From: Myxococcus xanthus
GTDB taxonomy: Bacteria > Myxococcota > Myxococcia > Myxococcales > Myxococcaceae
Direction of reading: 5' to 3'
Length of the DNA stretch: 40,315 bases
Assembly: GCF_013116825.1 (NCBI RefSeq)
Contig: NZ_JABFNS010000088.1
Location: forward strand, 1-40,315
The position numbers and the translations under genes are program-made. The notes below the pieces were generated by a model, which was not told where the DNA came from, searched no databases, and saw only the letters and a list, made by a program, of their open reading frames with translations. Every line of letters begins with the position of its first letter. Positions within the stretch are counted from its first letter, which is position 1. Positions 8,949-18,154 of the stretch are shown here, piece by piece.

Positions 8949-10409
8949 ATGAAACGCATTCTCTTGTCGTTGTTGGTTGTCGTCGTTGCCCTCGCGGGGG
9001 TTCTCCTCACGAAGGCCCTTCGCTTCACCTCGCGGCAGGTCCAGCTGGAGGCGCCCGCGGCGTTCACCGTGGACGCGGATGCCGCCGCGGCCCGGCTGGG
9101 CGGTGCGCTGCGGCTCAAGACGCTGGCGGCGGCGGAGGGGCAGCCCGCGGAGGACGCCGCCTTCGCCGCGCTCCACGACTACATGCGGGAGCAATACCCC
9201 CGGCTCCACCAGGCGCTGAAGCGCGAGCCCGTGGGGGCGCACTCGGTGCTGTACACCTGGACGGGGACGGACGCGTCGCTGCGCCCGGCGCTGCTGCTGG
9301 GTCACCTGGACGTGGTGCCCGTGGAGCCCGGCACGGAGGCGTCCTGGACTCACCCGCCCTATAGCGGGCGGGTGGCGGACGGCCATGTCTGGGGCCGGGG
9401 CGCGCTGGACGACAAGGGGAGCGTGTTCGGCATCCTGGAGTCGGTGGAGGCCCTGCTCGCGGCGGGCTTCCAGCCCAAGCGCACGGTGTTGCTCGCCTTC
9501 GGTGGGGATGAAGAGGTGGGGGGACGCGAGGGCGCGGAGGCGATGGCGAAGCTGCTCCGCGAGCGGGGCGTGACGCTGGAGTCCGTGCTGGACGAGGGCG
9601 GGATGATTGTGTCCGGCACCGTGCCCGGCGTGGCCTCACCGGTGGCCCTGGTCGGCGTGTCGGAGAAGGGCTTCGCCAGCGCGGAGCTGGTGGCGGATGG
9701 CGAAGGCGGCCATTCGTCCATGCCGCCGCCCCAGACGGCCGTGGGCGTGCTGAGCCGCGCCATCTCCCGGCTGGAGGATGCGCCCATGCCCGCGAGGCTG
9801 CGCGGTGGCAGCCGGGCCCTGTTCGAGTTCGCGGGGCCGGAGATGGGCTTCGGGATGCGCACGCTCTTCGCCAACCTGTGGCTGTTCGAGCCGCTGGTGC
9901 TGCGCCAGCTCACCGCGAAGGCCACCACCAACGCGGCGGTGCGCACCACCGCCGCGGCCACCATGTTCGAGGGCAGCGAGCGCGACAACGTGCTGCCCGC
10001 CCGCGCCCGCGCGGTGGTGAACTTCCGCATCCTCCCCGGAGACTCCGTGGCGGGCGTGCTGGAGCACGTGCGGCGCGTGGTGGATGACCCCCGGGTGAAG
10101 GTGAGCACCCTGGGCTTCATCAGTGAACCGTCGCCCGTGTCGCGCATGGACTCCGAGGCGTGGTCGCAGCTCCAGCGCAGCGTGCGCCAGGTGTTCCCCG
10201 ACGTCGTCGTGGCCCCGTACCTCATGCTGGGCGCGACGGATTCGCGCTACTTCACCGGGCTGAGTGAGAACGTCTATCGCTTCATGCCGCTGCGCCTGGA
10301 CGGCGCCGACCTGTCACGCCTCCACGGCAAGGACGAGCGCGTGTCGGTGAAGGGCTACGCGGACGCGGTGCGCTTCTACGCGCAATACGTCCGCAACGTG
10401 GCCCAGTGA
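8949..10409 (+). CDS. M20 family metallopeptidase, membrane-anchored (carboxypeptidase S / PM20D1-like)
   Basis: Two-metal (usually zinc) amidohydrolase. In this subfamily the substrates are dipeptides or N-acyl amino acids. The 486-residue product has one N-terminal hydrophobic segment (residues 4-21) acting as signal anchor, then the M20 core: GHLDVVPV with ligand H119, GRGALDDKG with bridging D154, GGDEEVGG with general base E188 and ligand E189, and ligand D215 in LDEGG. The last His ligand is in RLHGKDERVS near the C-terminus. The lid/dimerisation insert lies between about 225 and 350. ATG 8949 begins the hydrophobic segment; a GTG at 8925 is in frame but adds only a short leader. A TGCTAGCGT box at 8913-8921 may be the -10 region. 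It faces away from the chitinase gene. Confidence 0.92.
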   Translation: MKRILLSLLVVVVALAGVLLTKALRFTSRQVQLEAPAAFTVDADAAAARLGGALRLKTLAAAEGQPAEDAAFAALHDYMREQYPRLHQALKREPVGAHSVLYTWTGTDASLRPALLLGHLDVVPVEPGTEASWTHPPYSGRVADGHVWGRGALDDKGSVFGILESVEALLAAGFQPKRTVLLAFGGDEEVGGREGAEAMAKLLRERGVTLESVLDEGGMIVSGTVPGVASPVALVGVSEKGFASAELVADGEGGHSSMPPPQTAVGVLSRAISRLEDAPMPARLRGGSRALFEFAGPEMGFGMRTLFANLWLFEPLVLRQLTAKATTNAAVRTTAAATMFEGSERDNVLPARARAVVNFRILPGDSVAGVLEHVRRVVDDPRVKVSTLGFISEPSPVSRMDSEAWSQLQRSVRQVFPDVVVAPYLMLGATDSRYFTGLSENVYRFMPLRLDGADLSRLHGKDERVSVKGYADAVRFYAQYVRNVAQ

Positions 10410-10519
10410 CGCCGGTGGGAATGGGTTGAATGGCCCGCACGGCACGTGTGCGCCTCGTCATGCACACCGCTTCTGACTTTCTACGAAAGTGATGTTTCGG
10501 GCGTTGGTGTCATGAATGT

Positions 10520-10572
10520 AGATGTGCGCAGCAGACGGGAGAACATGGAAAGTCCGTTCTGCCTGCACATCT
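10520..10572 (+). other. Imperfect inverted repeat in an intergenic region
   Basis: Arms at 10520-10538 and 10554-10572 share AGATGTGC at the outer ends and CGG at the inner ends, with offset CAG/CAGA matches between, and a 15-nt loop. It lies in the 243-bp gap between the M20 peptidase and the fibro-slime lipoprotein gene. It could be a structured element or an old regulator site; function unknown. Confidence 0.3.
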
Positions 10573-10615
10573 GCGCGCCGTTTGCACCTCGCATCCGTTG
10601 ACTTGCCGTGACGCG

Positions 10616-10644
10616 TTGACAGCGGTGCGAAGCACTTTCAGCAT
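10616..10644 (+). promoter_or_regulatory. Candidate sigma-70 type promoter for the fibro-slime lipoprotein gene
   Basis: A perfect -35 hexamer TTGACA (10616-10621) stands 17 bp from CAGCAT (10639-10644), a weak -10 match. The predicted transcription start is only a few bases before the ATG at 10653, which has no Shine-Dalgarno sequence, consistent with a leaderless mRNA. Confidence 0.4.
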
Positions 10645-10652
10645 TTGTTCCC

Positions 10653-12404
<1,752 letters not shown>

Positions 12405-12434
12405 GCCCGTCGTCCTGAGGTGAAGGTCGAGGCG

Positions 12435-12465
12435 CCGCTCCGGGAGGTTTGTCCTTCCGGAGCGG
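12435..12465 (+). terminator. Strong hairpin terminator after the fibro-slime lipoprotein gene
   Basis: Stem of 13 bp (12435-12447 with 12453-12465, one G-T wobble) and a 5-nt TTTGT loop, 30 nt beyond the stop codon. There is no long T-run, only CTT after the stem, but the stem is too long and complete to be likely by chance. Confidence 0.75.
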
Positions 12466-12533
12466 GGCTTCCCTGAAATCACTGAGTTTGTGTTGCCAAG
12501 GGAGCAGGCAGCCTCCGGTGGACGGGCGTCTGC

Positions 12534-12539
12534 TATCGT
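12534..12539 (+). promoter_or_regulatory. TAnnnT box (-10-like) just before the TPR gene start
   Basis: TGCTATCGT at 12531-12539 resembles an extended -10 element (TGnTAnnnT). It ends 11 nt before the ATG at 12551, which has no Shine-Dalgarno sequence. It would produce an mRNA with a leader of about five bases. No clear -35 box is seen. Confidence 0.35.
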
Positions 12540-12550
12540 CCGCGCGCCTC

Positions 12551-14005
12551 ATGGCCTCCCGTTCGTTCGCGCTTCCGCTGTGCGTCATGTTGCTCGTGCT
12601 TGCCGCTCCGGCACGGGGGGCGGTGGTGCGCCCGGGGTTGCCTCCTCCCGAAGAGGTCATGGCGACGCTGCGGCAACTGGAGACGGCCCGGGCACGCGGC
12701 CGCGCCAGCGCGATGGACAGCGAGCTGGAAGCGCAGTCACGGGCGCGGCCCGGGGATTTGATGCCGCGGATGTACCGGGCGTGGCTCACCTTTCCCTCGG
12801 ATGCGTGCTGGAACGAGCTGAAGGCGCTCTCCACCCTGGACCCGGAGAATCCGTGGCCCTTCGTGGGCATGGGGCTCATCTACGTGCGCTGGGGACTGCT
12901 GGCGGAGGCGCGGACGCCCATCGCCGCCGCCCTGAAGCAGGCCCCTGGCTTCGCGCCGGCGCTGTGGGCGCAGGGCGTGTTGCTCCAGGCGGAGGGCAAG
13001 CCCGCGGAGGCGGAGGTCCGGCTGCGTGAGGCGCTCGCCCAACTGGATGCGCCGCAGATTCGGACGTCCCTGGCCATGTTGCTGGCGGGGATTCCCGAAC
13101 GGGAAGCGGACGCTCGCGCGGAGCTGACTCGGACGGTGGAGGCGTGGCCCGAGCAGCCCGAGGCGCTGCGGAAGCTGGCGCAGTTGGCCCGCGCAGCCAA
13201 TGACGTGCGTGCGGCGGCGACCGCGGGCGAGAAGCTGGTGGCCCTCAAGCCCCGGGCCAAAGAAGCGCACCGGCTCCAGGCCGACCTGTGGCTGGCCGCC
13301 TCGGAGAAGGAGAAGGCCGCCGGGTCGCTGGAGCGCTACGCGGAGCTGGGCGGCGTGGAGCCCGCGGCCCTGGAGTTGCTGGCGCGGTTGTATCGGGAGC
13401 TGGGCCGCGCCGACGCGGAGGACAAGGCCCTGGTCCGGCTCGTCGCCGCCGCGCCAGAAGACCCGGAGCCGCTGCTTCGCCTGGCCGAGCTGGCCGAAGC
13501 GCGCGGAGATTCCAGGACGGCCGAAACCCACCTGGTGAAGGCTTCCGAGCGGGCGCCCGCCCGCGCCGACATCCACGTGCTGCGGGCCCGGTTGGTATTG
13601 AAGCAGGAGCGTCACCAGGATGCGCTGGCCGCCTACCGCGCGGCGCTGGCGGCGCCCGAGCGCCGGGTCGCCGAGGCTGAAAGCGAAGCCGCCGCGCTGG
13701 TACGCCACTTCCGGTTGCCGTCCCAGCCCGCTCGGGGGACCCAGGACCAGATATACAACCGGGTGTCACTGGGCCTGGTCGCCCTCTACATGAACCGGCT
13801 CCAGCAGACGCCGGGCATCAAGGGCAACCTCAAGGTTCAAGTCCAGGTGGACGCGTCCGGCCGGGCCACCAGCGTGACGGTGCTCTACGACAGCCTCAAC
13901 GAGGCCGTCATCACCGGCCACGCCCACTTCGCCTTCATGGACGCGCAGTACCCGCCGGGGCCCGACACGCCCGTGTTCCAGTACGTCTTCCGTCCGCCGA
14001 AGTGA
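12551..14005 (+). CDS. Exported TPR protein with a TonB-C-like C-terminal segment
   Basis: 484-residue protein with a cleavable signal peptide (MASRSFALPLCVMLLVLAAPARGA). About ten degenerate tetratricopeptide repeats run from residue 60 to about 390 (for example 'GLLAEARTPIAAALKQAPG' and 'RHQDALAAYRAALAAP'). The final 85 residues, with 'LKVQVQVDASGRATSVTVLYDSL', resemble the beta-alpha-beta fold of TonB C-terminal domains, where the V.VdasG.v..V pattern is typical. It should be periplasmic and act as a scaffold in an envelope complex. It lacks the TonB membrane anchor, so it is not a canonical energy transducer. The ATG at 12551 is chosen because it begins the signal peptide; longer frames upstream have no coding character. 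The partner is unknown. Confidence 0.85.
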   Translation: MASRSFALPLCVMLLVLAAPARGAVVRPGLPPPEEVMATLRQLETARARGRASAMDSELEAQSRARPGDLMPRMYRAWLTFPSDACWNELKALSTLDPENPWPFVGMGLIYVRWGLLAEARTPIAAALKQAPGFAPALWAQGVLLQAEGKPAEAEVRLREALAQLDAPQIRTSLAMLLAGIPEREADARAELTRTVEAWPEQPEALRKLAQLARAANDVRAAATAGEKLVALKPRAKEAHRLQADLWLAASEKEKAAGSLERYAELGGVEPAALELLARLYRELGRADAEDKALVRLVAAAPEDPEPLLRLAELAEARGDSRTAETHLVKASERAPARADIHVLRARLVLKQERHQDALAAYRAALAAPERRVAEAESEAAALVRHFRLPSQPARGTQDQIYNRVSLGLVALYMNRLQQTPGIKGNLKVQVQVDASGRATSVTVLYDSLNEAVITGHAHFAFMDAQYPPGPDTPVFQYVFRPPK

Positions 14006-14007
14006 GC

Positions 14008-14037
14008 CCCGGCCGTGCCTGTCCTGGCCCGGCCGGG
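14008..14037. terminator. Possible terminator between convergent genes
   Basis: CCCGGCCG at 14008-14015 can pair with CGGCCGGG at 14030-14037, with a 14-nt loop. It directly follows the TPR gene stop and precedes the stop of the coiled-coil lipoprotein gene (14055). A competing self-complementary run lies at 14026-14039. No T-run. Confidence 0.35.
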
Positions 14038-14054
14038 CCGATGGGCGCGGTGAC

Positions 14055-14768
14055 CTACGGATTGCGCTGCTGCTTGGTGCCGCTGCCGCCGTAGCCTTGC
14101 ACCTGGTTGCGCATCCGCTCCCAGGTGGCGCGAGCCTGCCGCTCCTGCTGCTGCTGCGACTGGAGCTTGCGCTGGGACTCCTCCACCTTGCGCTGGGCGT
14201 CCGCCGTGGCGGAGGCGAAGTCGGCCTCGGACAGATTCTGGGCGCGCACGTCCTGGTTCGCCTTCAGGGCCTCGTATTCGGCCTGGCTGAGCTTCGCGTC
14301 AGCCACCGCCAGCTCGTTCTCCCGCAGCTCCTTCTGGGCCTCCATCGTCTTGATGGCGTGCTCGCGGTACCTCACCTGGGCCTGGGCCGCGCTCAGGCTG
14401 GCGTCCGCGCTCTTCAGCTCGGCCTGCGCTTGGGTGATGTTGCTGCTCTGTCCGGTGGCGTTGGCGGCCTTCAGCGCTTCGTTATGTGCTTCCCGGCGGG
14501 CCTTGGCCGCGTCCTCGTTGCGCTTGGCCACCTCCAGCTCCCGGCGCGCATCCTTGAGGGCCACGTCGGAGCGGGTCACTGCGTCCTGGGCCGTGCGCAG
14601 CTGCGACTGGGCCTCGCGGACGTCACCCAGCTGGTCCTCGGGGACTCGGGCCAGCCACGACTCGTCCACCTTCGCCGAGCGCGTCGAACTGCACCCAACG
14701 CTCGCCACCGACAGGGCCGCTCCCATCATCACGCCCGCAAGAACCCGACGCCTTCTCGATTGAAACAT
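14055..14768 (-). CDS. Coiled-coil lipoprotein
   Basis: 237-residue protein. The lipoprotein signal has an Arg-rich n-region (MFQSRRRR) and ends at SVGC, giving lipidated Cys26. The rest, about residues 45-220, is a nearly uninterrupted charged and Ala/Gln-rich helix with heptad pattern ('AQAELKSADASLSAAQAQV', 'RKVEESQRKLQSQQQQE') and should form a long coiled coil in the periplasm. The short tail is Gly/Gln-rich. The ATG at 14768 is well supported by AGGAG seven bases upstream (14776-14780). No catalytic motif is seen; a structural or spacer role between outer membrane and cell wall is possible but inferred. Confidence 0.88.
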   Translation of the reverse strand: MFQSRRRRVLAGVMMGAALSVASVGCSSTRSAKVDESWLARVPEDQLGDVREAQSQLRTAQDAVTRSDVALKDARRELEVAKRNEDAAKARREAHNEALKAANATGQSSNITQAQAELKSADASLSAAQAQVRYREHAIKTMEAQKELRENELAVADAKLSQAEYEALKANQDVRAQNLSEADFASATADAQRKVEESQRKLQSQQQQERQARATWERMRNQVQGYGGSGTKQQRNP

Positions 14769-14775
14769 GCTCCGT

Positions 14776-14780
14776 CTCCT
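14776..14780 (-). promoter_or_regulatory. Ribosome binding site fixing the start of the coiled-coil lipoprotein
   Basis: AGGAG on the minus strand within GGAGAGGAG, 7 nt before the ATG at 14768. It decides the start against much longer open frames that extend into the neighbouring methyltransferase gene. Confidence 0.7.
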
Positions 14781-14922
14781 CTCCGTGTGCGCGTGTTGCC
14801 TGCAAAGACGGTAGTCACGCGCCGCTGGGGAGGCAGACGGCAGGGAGGCGTGCCGTGGCGCTGCCCTGACGGGGATGGGCGCGAGCGCCTGCCCGCACGC
14901 TCGCTCCACCCGGTGGGGACGG

Positions 14923-15732
14923 TCAGCGCTTCTCCAGGACGACGGCGTAGAACTCGATGCCAACGCCCTCACGGTCCTCGTCGGTGATGTGCTCCGGGGG
15001 CAGCCCGAGGAACTCGCGCACGGGCAGCACGCCGGTGGCATCCCGGGCCCAGGGGCCACACAGGTCCAGGTACTCGGGCAGGGAGTAGAGCTGGAAGGAC
15101 TCGCCCATCTGCCGGAACGTGCCGACGAACTGCTCCCACTTCGGGGTGCTGAGGTCCGGCGACTTCGTCTCGAAGGTGGTGAACAGCTTCGAGCCTGGGG
15201 CCGCCCAGTCGTACAGGTCGCGGAAGAACTGGCGGTTCTCCTCGGCGGACAGGAACACGGTGATGCCATTGGCGCCGAAAGCGACGCGGCGCTCTCCCTC
15301 CAGGAAGGCACTCACGTCCGGCCGCCGCAGGAAGGCGCCCGCCTGGCGGATGTCGCATTCCATGTAGCGGACGCGAGGCGTGTCCCCCAGCAGATGGTGG
15401 GCGGTGGTGATGGTGAGCGGATTGACGTCGCTGTAGAGCACGCGAGCGTCTGGCAGCACGGCGTGGACATGGTCCCCGGTGGGCAGCCCCGACGCGAAGT
15501 CCACCCAGTGGTGGAAGCCGTCGGCCGCCAGGCGCTGCGCGGCGGTGCGCAGGCAGGCGCGCAGCATGCGCACCCACTTCCGGGTGGAGGGCACCAGCGA
15601 GAACATGTACTCCGCCGCCTGCCGGTCGGCTTCGAAGTGGTGCGTGCCCCCCAGCGTGTAGTCGTAGATGCGGGCGGCATTGGGGACGTTCGGGTTGACG
15701 CCCGGGATTCGGGCGAGCGCTTCGGTATCCAT
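14923..15732 (-). CDS. SAM-dependent methyltransferase, DUF574 / Methyltransf_19 family
   Basis: 269-residue cytosolic protein. The N-terminal signature of the family is clear: PNAARIYDYTLGGTHHFEADR (start of motif at residue 17, with YDYTLGG at 23-29 and ADR at 35-37). The centre has 'FASGLPT' in the position of the SAM-binding glycine motif, followed by 'VLYSDVNPLT', whose acidic residue should contact the SAM ribose. Family members methylate unknown substrates and are best known from actinomycetes, often near natural-product genes, so horizontal acquisition is possible. The start is ATG 15732, with GGAGG 11 nt upstream. Its open frame extends far upstream on the minus strand but that part is antisense to the next gene. 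The reaction's substrate is unknown. Confidence 0.85.
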   Translation of the reverse strand: MDTEALARIPGVNPNVPNAARIYDYTLGGTHHFEADRQAAEYMFSLVPSTRKWVRMLRACLRTAAQRLAADGFHHWVDFASGLPTGDHVHAVLPDARVLYSDVNPLTITTAHHLLGDTPRVRYMECDIRQAGAFLRRPDVSAFLEGERRVAFGANGITVFLSAEENRQFFRDLYDWAAPGSKLFTTFETKSPDLSTPKWEQFVGTFRQMGESFQLYSLPEYLDLCGPWARDATGVLPVREFLGLPPEHITDEDREGVGIEFYAVVLEKR

Positions 15733-15909
15733 GCGGTCAGGGCCTCCAACGGATCGACGGGGTCTGCGGAATTTCTTCGGGGCCGGTGCGGATGAGGCCC
15801 ACCCGGAGGAAGTCGCCGTCCTCCAGGGCGCCATCGTATGTGCCGGGCGCGATTTCCCGCACCTCGGGTGATTCCCACCAGCACGGATGGTCGCCTCGGA
15901 CGGGGGTGG

Positions 15910-15915
15910 TACAGT
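15910..15915 (+). promoter_or_regulatory. TAnnnT box before the membrane/spermidine-synthase-like gene
   Basis: TGGTACAGT at 15907-15915 fits an extended -10 (TGnTAnnnT) and ends 12 nt before the ATG at 15928. No Shine-Dalgarno sequence separates them. Confidence 0.35.
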
Positions 15916-15927
15916 CGCCGCCACCGC

Positions 15928-18153
15928 ATGGCTCTTCTCCCCGCGTCTCGTCTGGATGTGCTTCGCGCTGCCCTCCTCGTGTTGGTGACGAGCTGCGCCA
16001 CCCTGGTGTTGGAGCTGGCCGCCGCCAGGTTGCTGGCGCGCTTCATCGGGGCTTCGCTCCACACGTGGACGAGCATCATCGGCGTGGTGCTCGCGGGCAT
16101 CAGTCTGGGCAGCTACGCCGGAGGCCGGCTGTCGGAGCGGGGCGCATCGTTCCGGTGGCTGGCGGGCCTCACCGCGCTGGGGGCGGTGCTCGCGCTCCTG
16201 CCGCTGGGGTGGGTGGCCGTGCTGGGGGATGGCGCCGCGCTGCGCCCCATCCCCGTGCTGCCGCGCACCTTCCTGCTCACTTTCCTGGGCTTCTTCCCCG
16301 TCAGCTTCGTGCTGGCCATGGTGACGCCGCTGGCGCTCCGGCTGCTGCTGCCGGACCTGGGGCGCGCCGGGCGCATCGTGGGCCTGCTGTACGCGCTGGG
16401 CACGTTGGGGAGCCTCGCGGGCAACTTCCTCACGGGCTTCGTGCTGGTGGCGTGGTTCCCCGTGCCCACCATCGTCCTCACCGTGTCGGGCGCGCTGATG
16501 TTGTGCGCGCTGCTGGCGCTGCCCAGGGCCTCCGTGTCCGCGCCGCCCGTCGAACCGGCGGCCCCCGCGACGGCCGGCGCCGTGGCGGCAGCGGTGGCCA
16601 CGCCACCCTCGACGGGCGTGGACCTGCGCGCCCGGCCCGTGCTGGCGTGCTTCCTGGTGGCCAGCGCGAGCTTCTGCACGCTCGCCATTGAACTGGCGGC
16701 CAGCCGCATCCTGGCGCCCACCGTGGGCGTTTCCCTGCTGAGCTGGACAGGCATCATCGGCGTGGTGCTGACGGGCATGGCGCTGGGCAACTTCGTGGGC
16801 GGCCACCTGGCGGACCGGTGGCCCCGGCAGGAGGTGCTCGCCGGCTCCATGCTGCTGGCCGCGGCCAGCTGCCTGCTGATTCCGCCCATCCACCAGTGGC
16901 TGGTGCTGAAGGGCCACTTCGACGGCCTGGGCCTGCAGGCGCGCATCGTCGCGTACACGGCCGCGGTGTTCCTGTTGCCGGTGACGGCCCTGGGCACGTT
17001 GTCACCCCAGGTGCTCCGGCTGGCGCTGGCGGACGTGGAGCGGGCGGGGCGCACCGTGGGCCGGCTGTACGCGTGGAGCACCGCGGGCGCGCTGCTGGGC
17101 TCGTTCCTCACCGGCTGGTGGCTCATCGCGAAGGTGGGCGTCTACCCGCTGGTGATGGGGGCCAGCCTGGGCCTGGTGGCGCTGGCGGCCTTCGTGGGGC
17201 AGGTGTGGCGGCGGCCCCTCTTCATCGGCGCCACCGCGGGCACGCTCGCGCTGGCGGGCATGTTCGGCGCGCTGGGCCTGTTCGCGTCGCCGTGCACGGA
17301 GGAGACGGACTACTTCTGCATCAAGGTCAACCAGGTGGAGCATGACGGCCGGCGGCTGCTGGCCATGCAGTTGGACCACCTGACGCACACCATGGTGGAC
17401 CTGGAGGACCCGTCGTACCTGGGCTACCCGCACGGGTACATCCACTCGGAGGTGGTGCGCCACGTGGCCGCGCGCACCGCGGAGCCCCGGGTGCTGGTGA
17501 TTGGTGGGGGCGGCTACGTGGTGCCGCGCTGGGTGGAGACCTACGTCCCGCAGGTCCGGATGGAGGTGGTGGAGATAGACCCGGCCGTGACGCGCATCGC
17601 GCTGGAGCGCTTCGGCGTGAAGCCGGACACGCGCATCGCCTCCTTCAGCCTGGATGGGCGGCAGTACCTCCAGGAGATGGCGGAGCGCGGCGCGTACGAC
17701 TTGATTGTCCAGGACGCGGTGAACGACCTGTCGGTGCCCTACCACCTGATGACGCGCGAGTACGACATGCTGGTGCGCTCGCTGCTCAAGCCGGACGGCC
17801 TCTACCTGCTGACCGTCATCGACGAGATTCCCCGGGGCTCCTTCCTGCGCTCGGCCCTCCGGACGATGCAGGAGGTCTTCCCCCACGTGGAGCTGCTCCA
17901 CGACGCCCGCAGTGGCTCCCAGGGGCAGGGGGTCTACATCGTCGCGGGCTCGGCCCGGCCCATGGAACTGGAGCGCCTCCCGGAGCTGCTGCGCGGTCTG
18001 GGCATCGAGCAGCCGCGCACGGGCCGGGTGCCTCGCGCGGAGATTGACGCCTACCTGGCCGCGGGCCCCGCGTTGCTGCTCACGGATGACTTCGCTCCGG
18101 TGGACAACCTGCTCGCGGAGCTCTTCCTCCTCCGCGAACAGGTCGCGCCGTAG
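15928..18153 (+). CDS. Polytopic membrane protein fused to a spermidine-synthase-like domain
   Basis: 741-residue fusion. Two homologous membrane halves (about 10-203 and 232-425) each begin with a 'LELAAARLLARFIG' / 'IELAASRILAPTVG' segment followed by 'T.IIGVVL.G..LG...GG.L..R', giving about 12-14 helices in total. An Ala/Pro linker joins them. The cytosolic C-terminal part (about 455-741) is a class I Rossmann fold like spermidine synthase: VLVIGGGGYVVPRW, the acidic 'MEVVEIDP' strand, 'DGRQYLQEM', 'YDLIVQDAVND' and 'LLTDDFAPVDNLL'. The catalytic DSTDP of true aminopropyltransferases reads DAVND here, so polyamine synthesis is doubtful. Fused MFS/spermidine-synthase proteins are widespread and of unknown function. 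Its stop codon is one base from the stop of the convergent methyltransferase gene. Confidence 0.88.
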   Translation: MALLPASRLDVLRAALLVLVTSCATLVLELAAARLLARFIGASLHTWTSIIGVVLAGISLGSYAGGRLSERGASFRWLAGLTALGAVLALLPLGWVAVLGDGAALRPIPVLPRTFLLTFLGFFPVSFVLAMVTPLALRLLLPDLGRAGRIVGLLYALGTLGSLAGNFLTGFVLVAWFPVPTIVLTVSGALMLCALLALPRASVSAPPVEPAAPATAGAVAAAVATPPSTGVDLRARPVLACFLVASASFCTLAIELAASRILAPTVGVSLLSWTGIIGVVLTGMALGNFVGGHLADRWPRQEVLAGSMLLAAASCLLIPPIHQWLVLKGHFDGLGLQARIVAYTAAVFLLPVTALGTLSPQVLRLALADVERAGRTVGRLYAWSTAGALLGSFLTGWWLIAKVGVYPLVMGASLGLVALAAFVGQVWRRPLFIGATAGTLALAGMFGALGLFASPCTEETDYFCIKVNQVEHDGRRLLAMQLDHLTHTMVDLEDPSYLGYPHGYIHSEVVRHVAARTAEPRVLVIGGGGYVVPRWVETYVPQVRMEVVEIDPAVTRIALERFGVKPDTRIASFSLDGRQYLQEMAERGAYDLIVQDAVNDLSVPYHLMTREYDMLVRSLLKPDGLYLLTVIDEIPRGSFLRSALRTMQEVFPHVELLHDARSGSQGQGVYIVAGSARPMELERLPELLRGLGIEQPRTGRVPRAEIDAYLAAGPALLLTDDFAPVDNLLAELFLLREQVAP

Positions 18154-18154
18154 C

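Noticed and set aside
14769-15311. Upstream extension of the coiled-coil lipoprotein frame
   Set aside because: It overlaps the methyltransferase gene, while a strong AGGAG and a lipoprotein signal fix the start at 14768.
15733-16917. Long N-terminal extension of the DUF574 methyltransferase frame
   Set aside because: The extension is antisense to the membrane protein gene and is Gln/His/Arg-rich without domains. The family's conserved start is at 15732.
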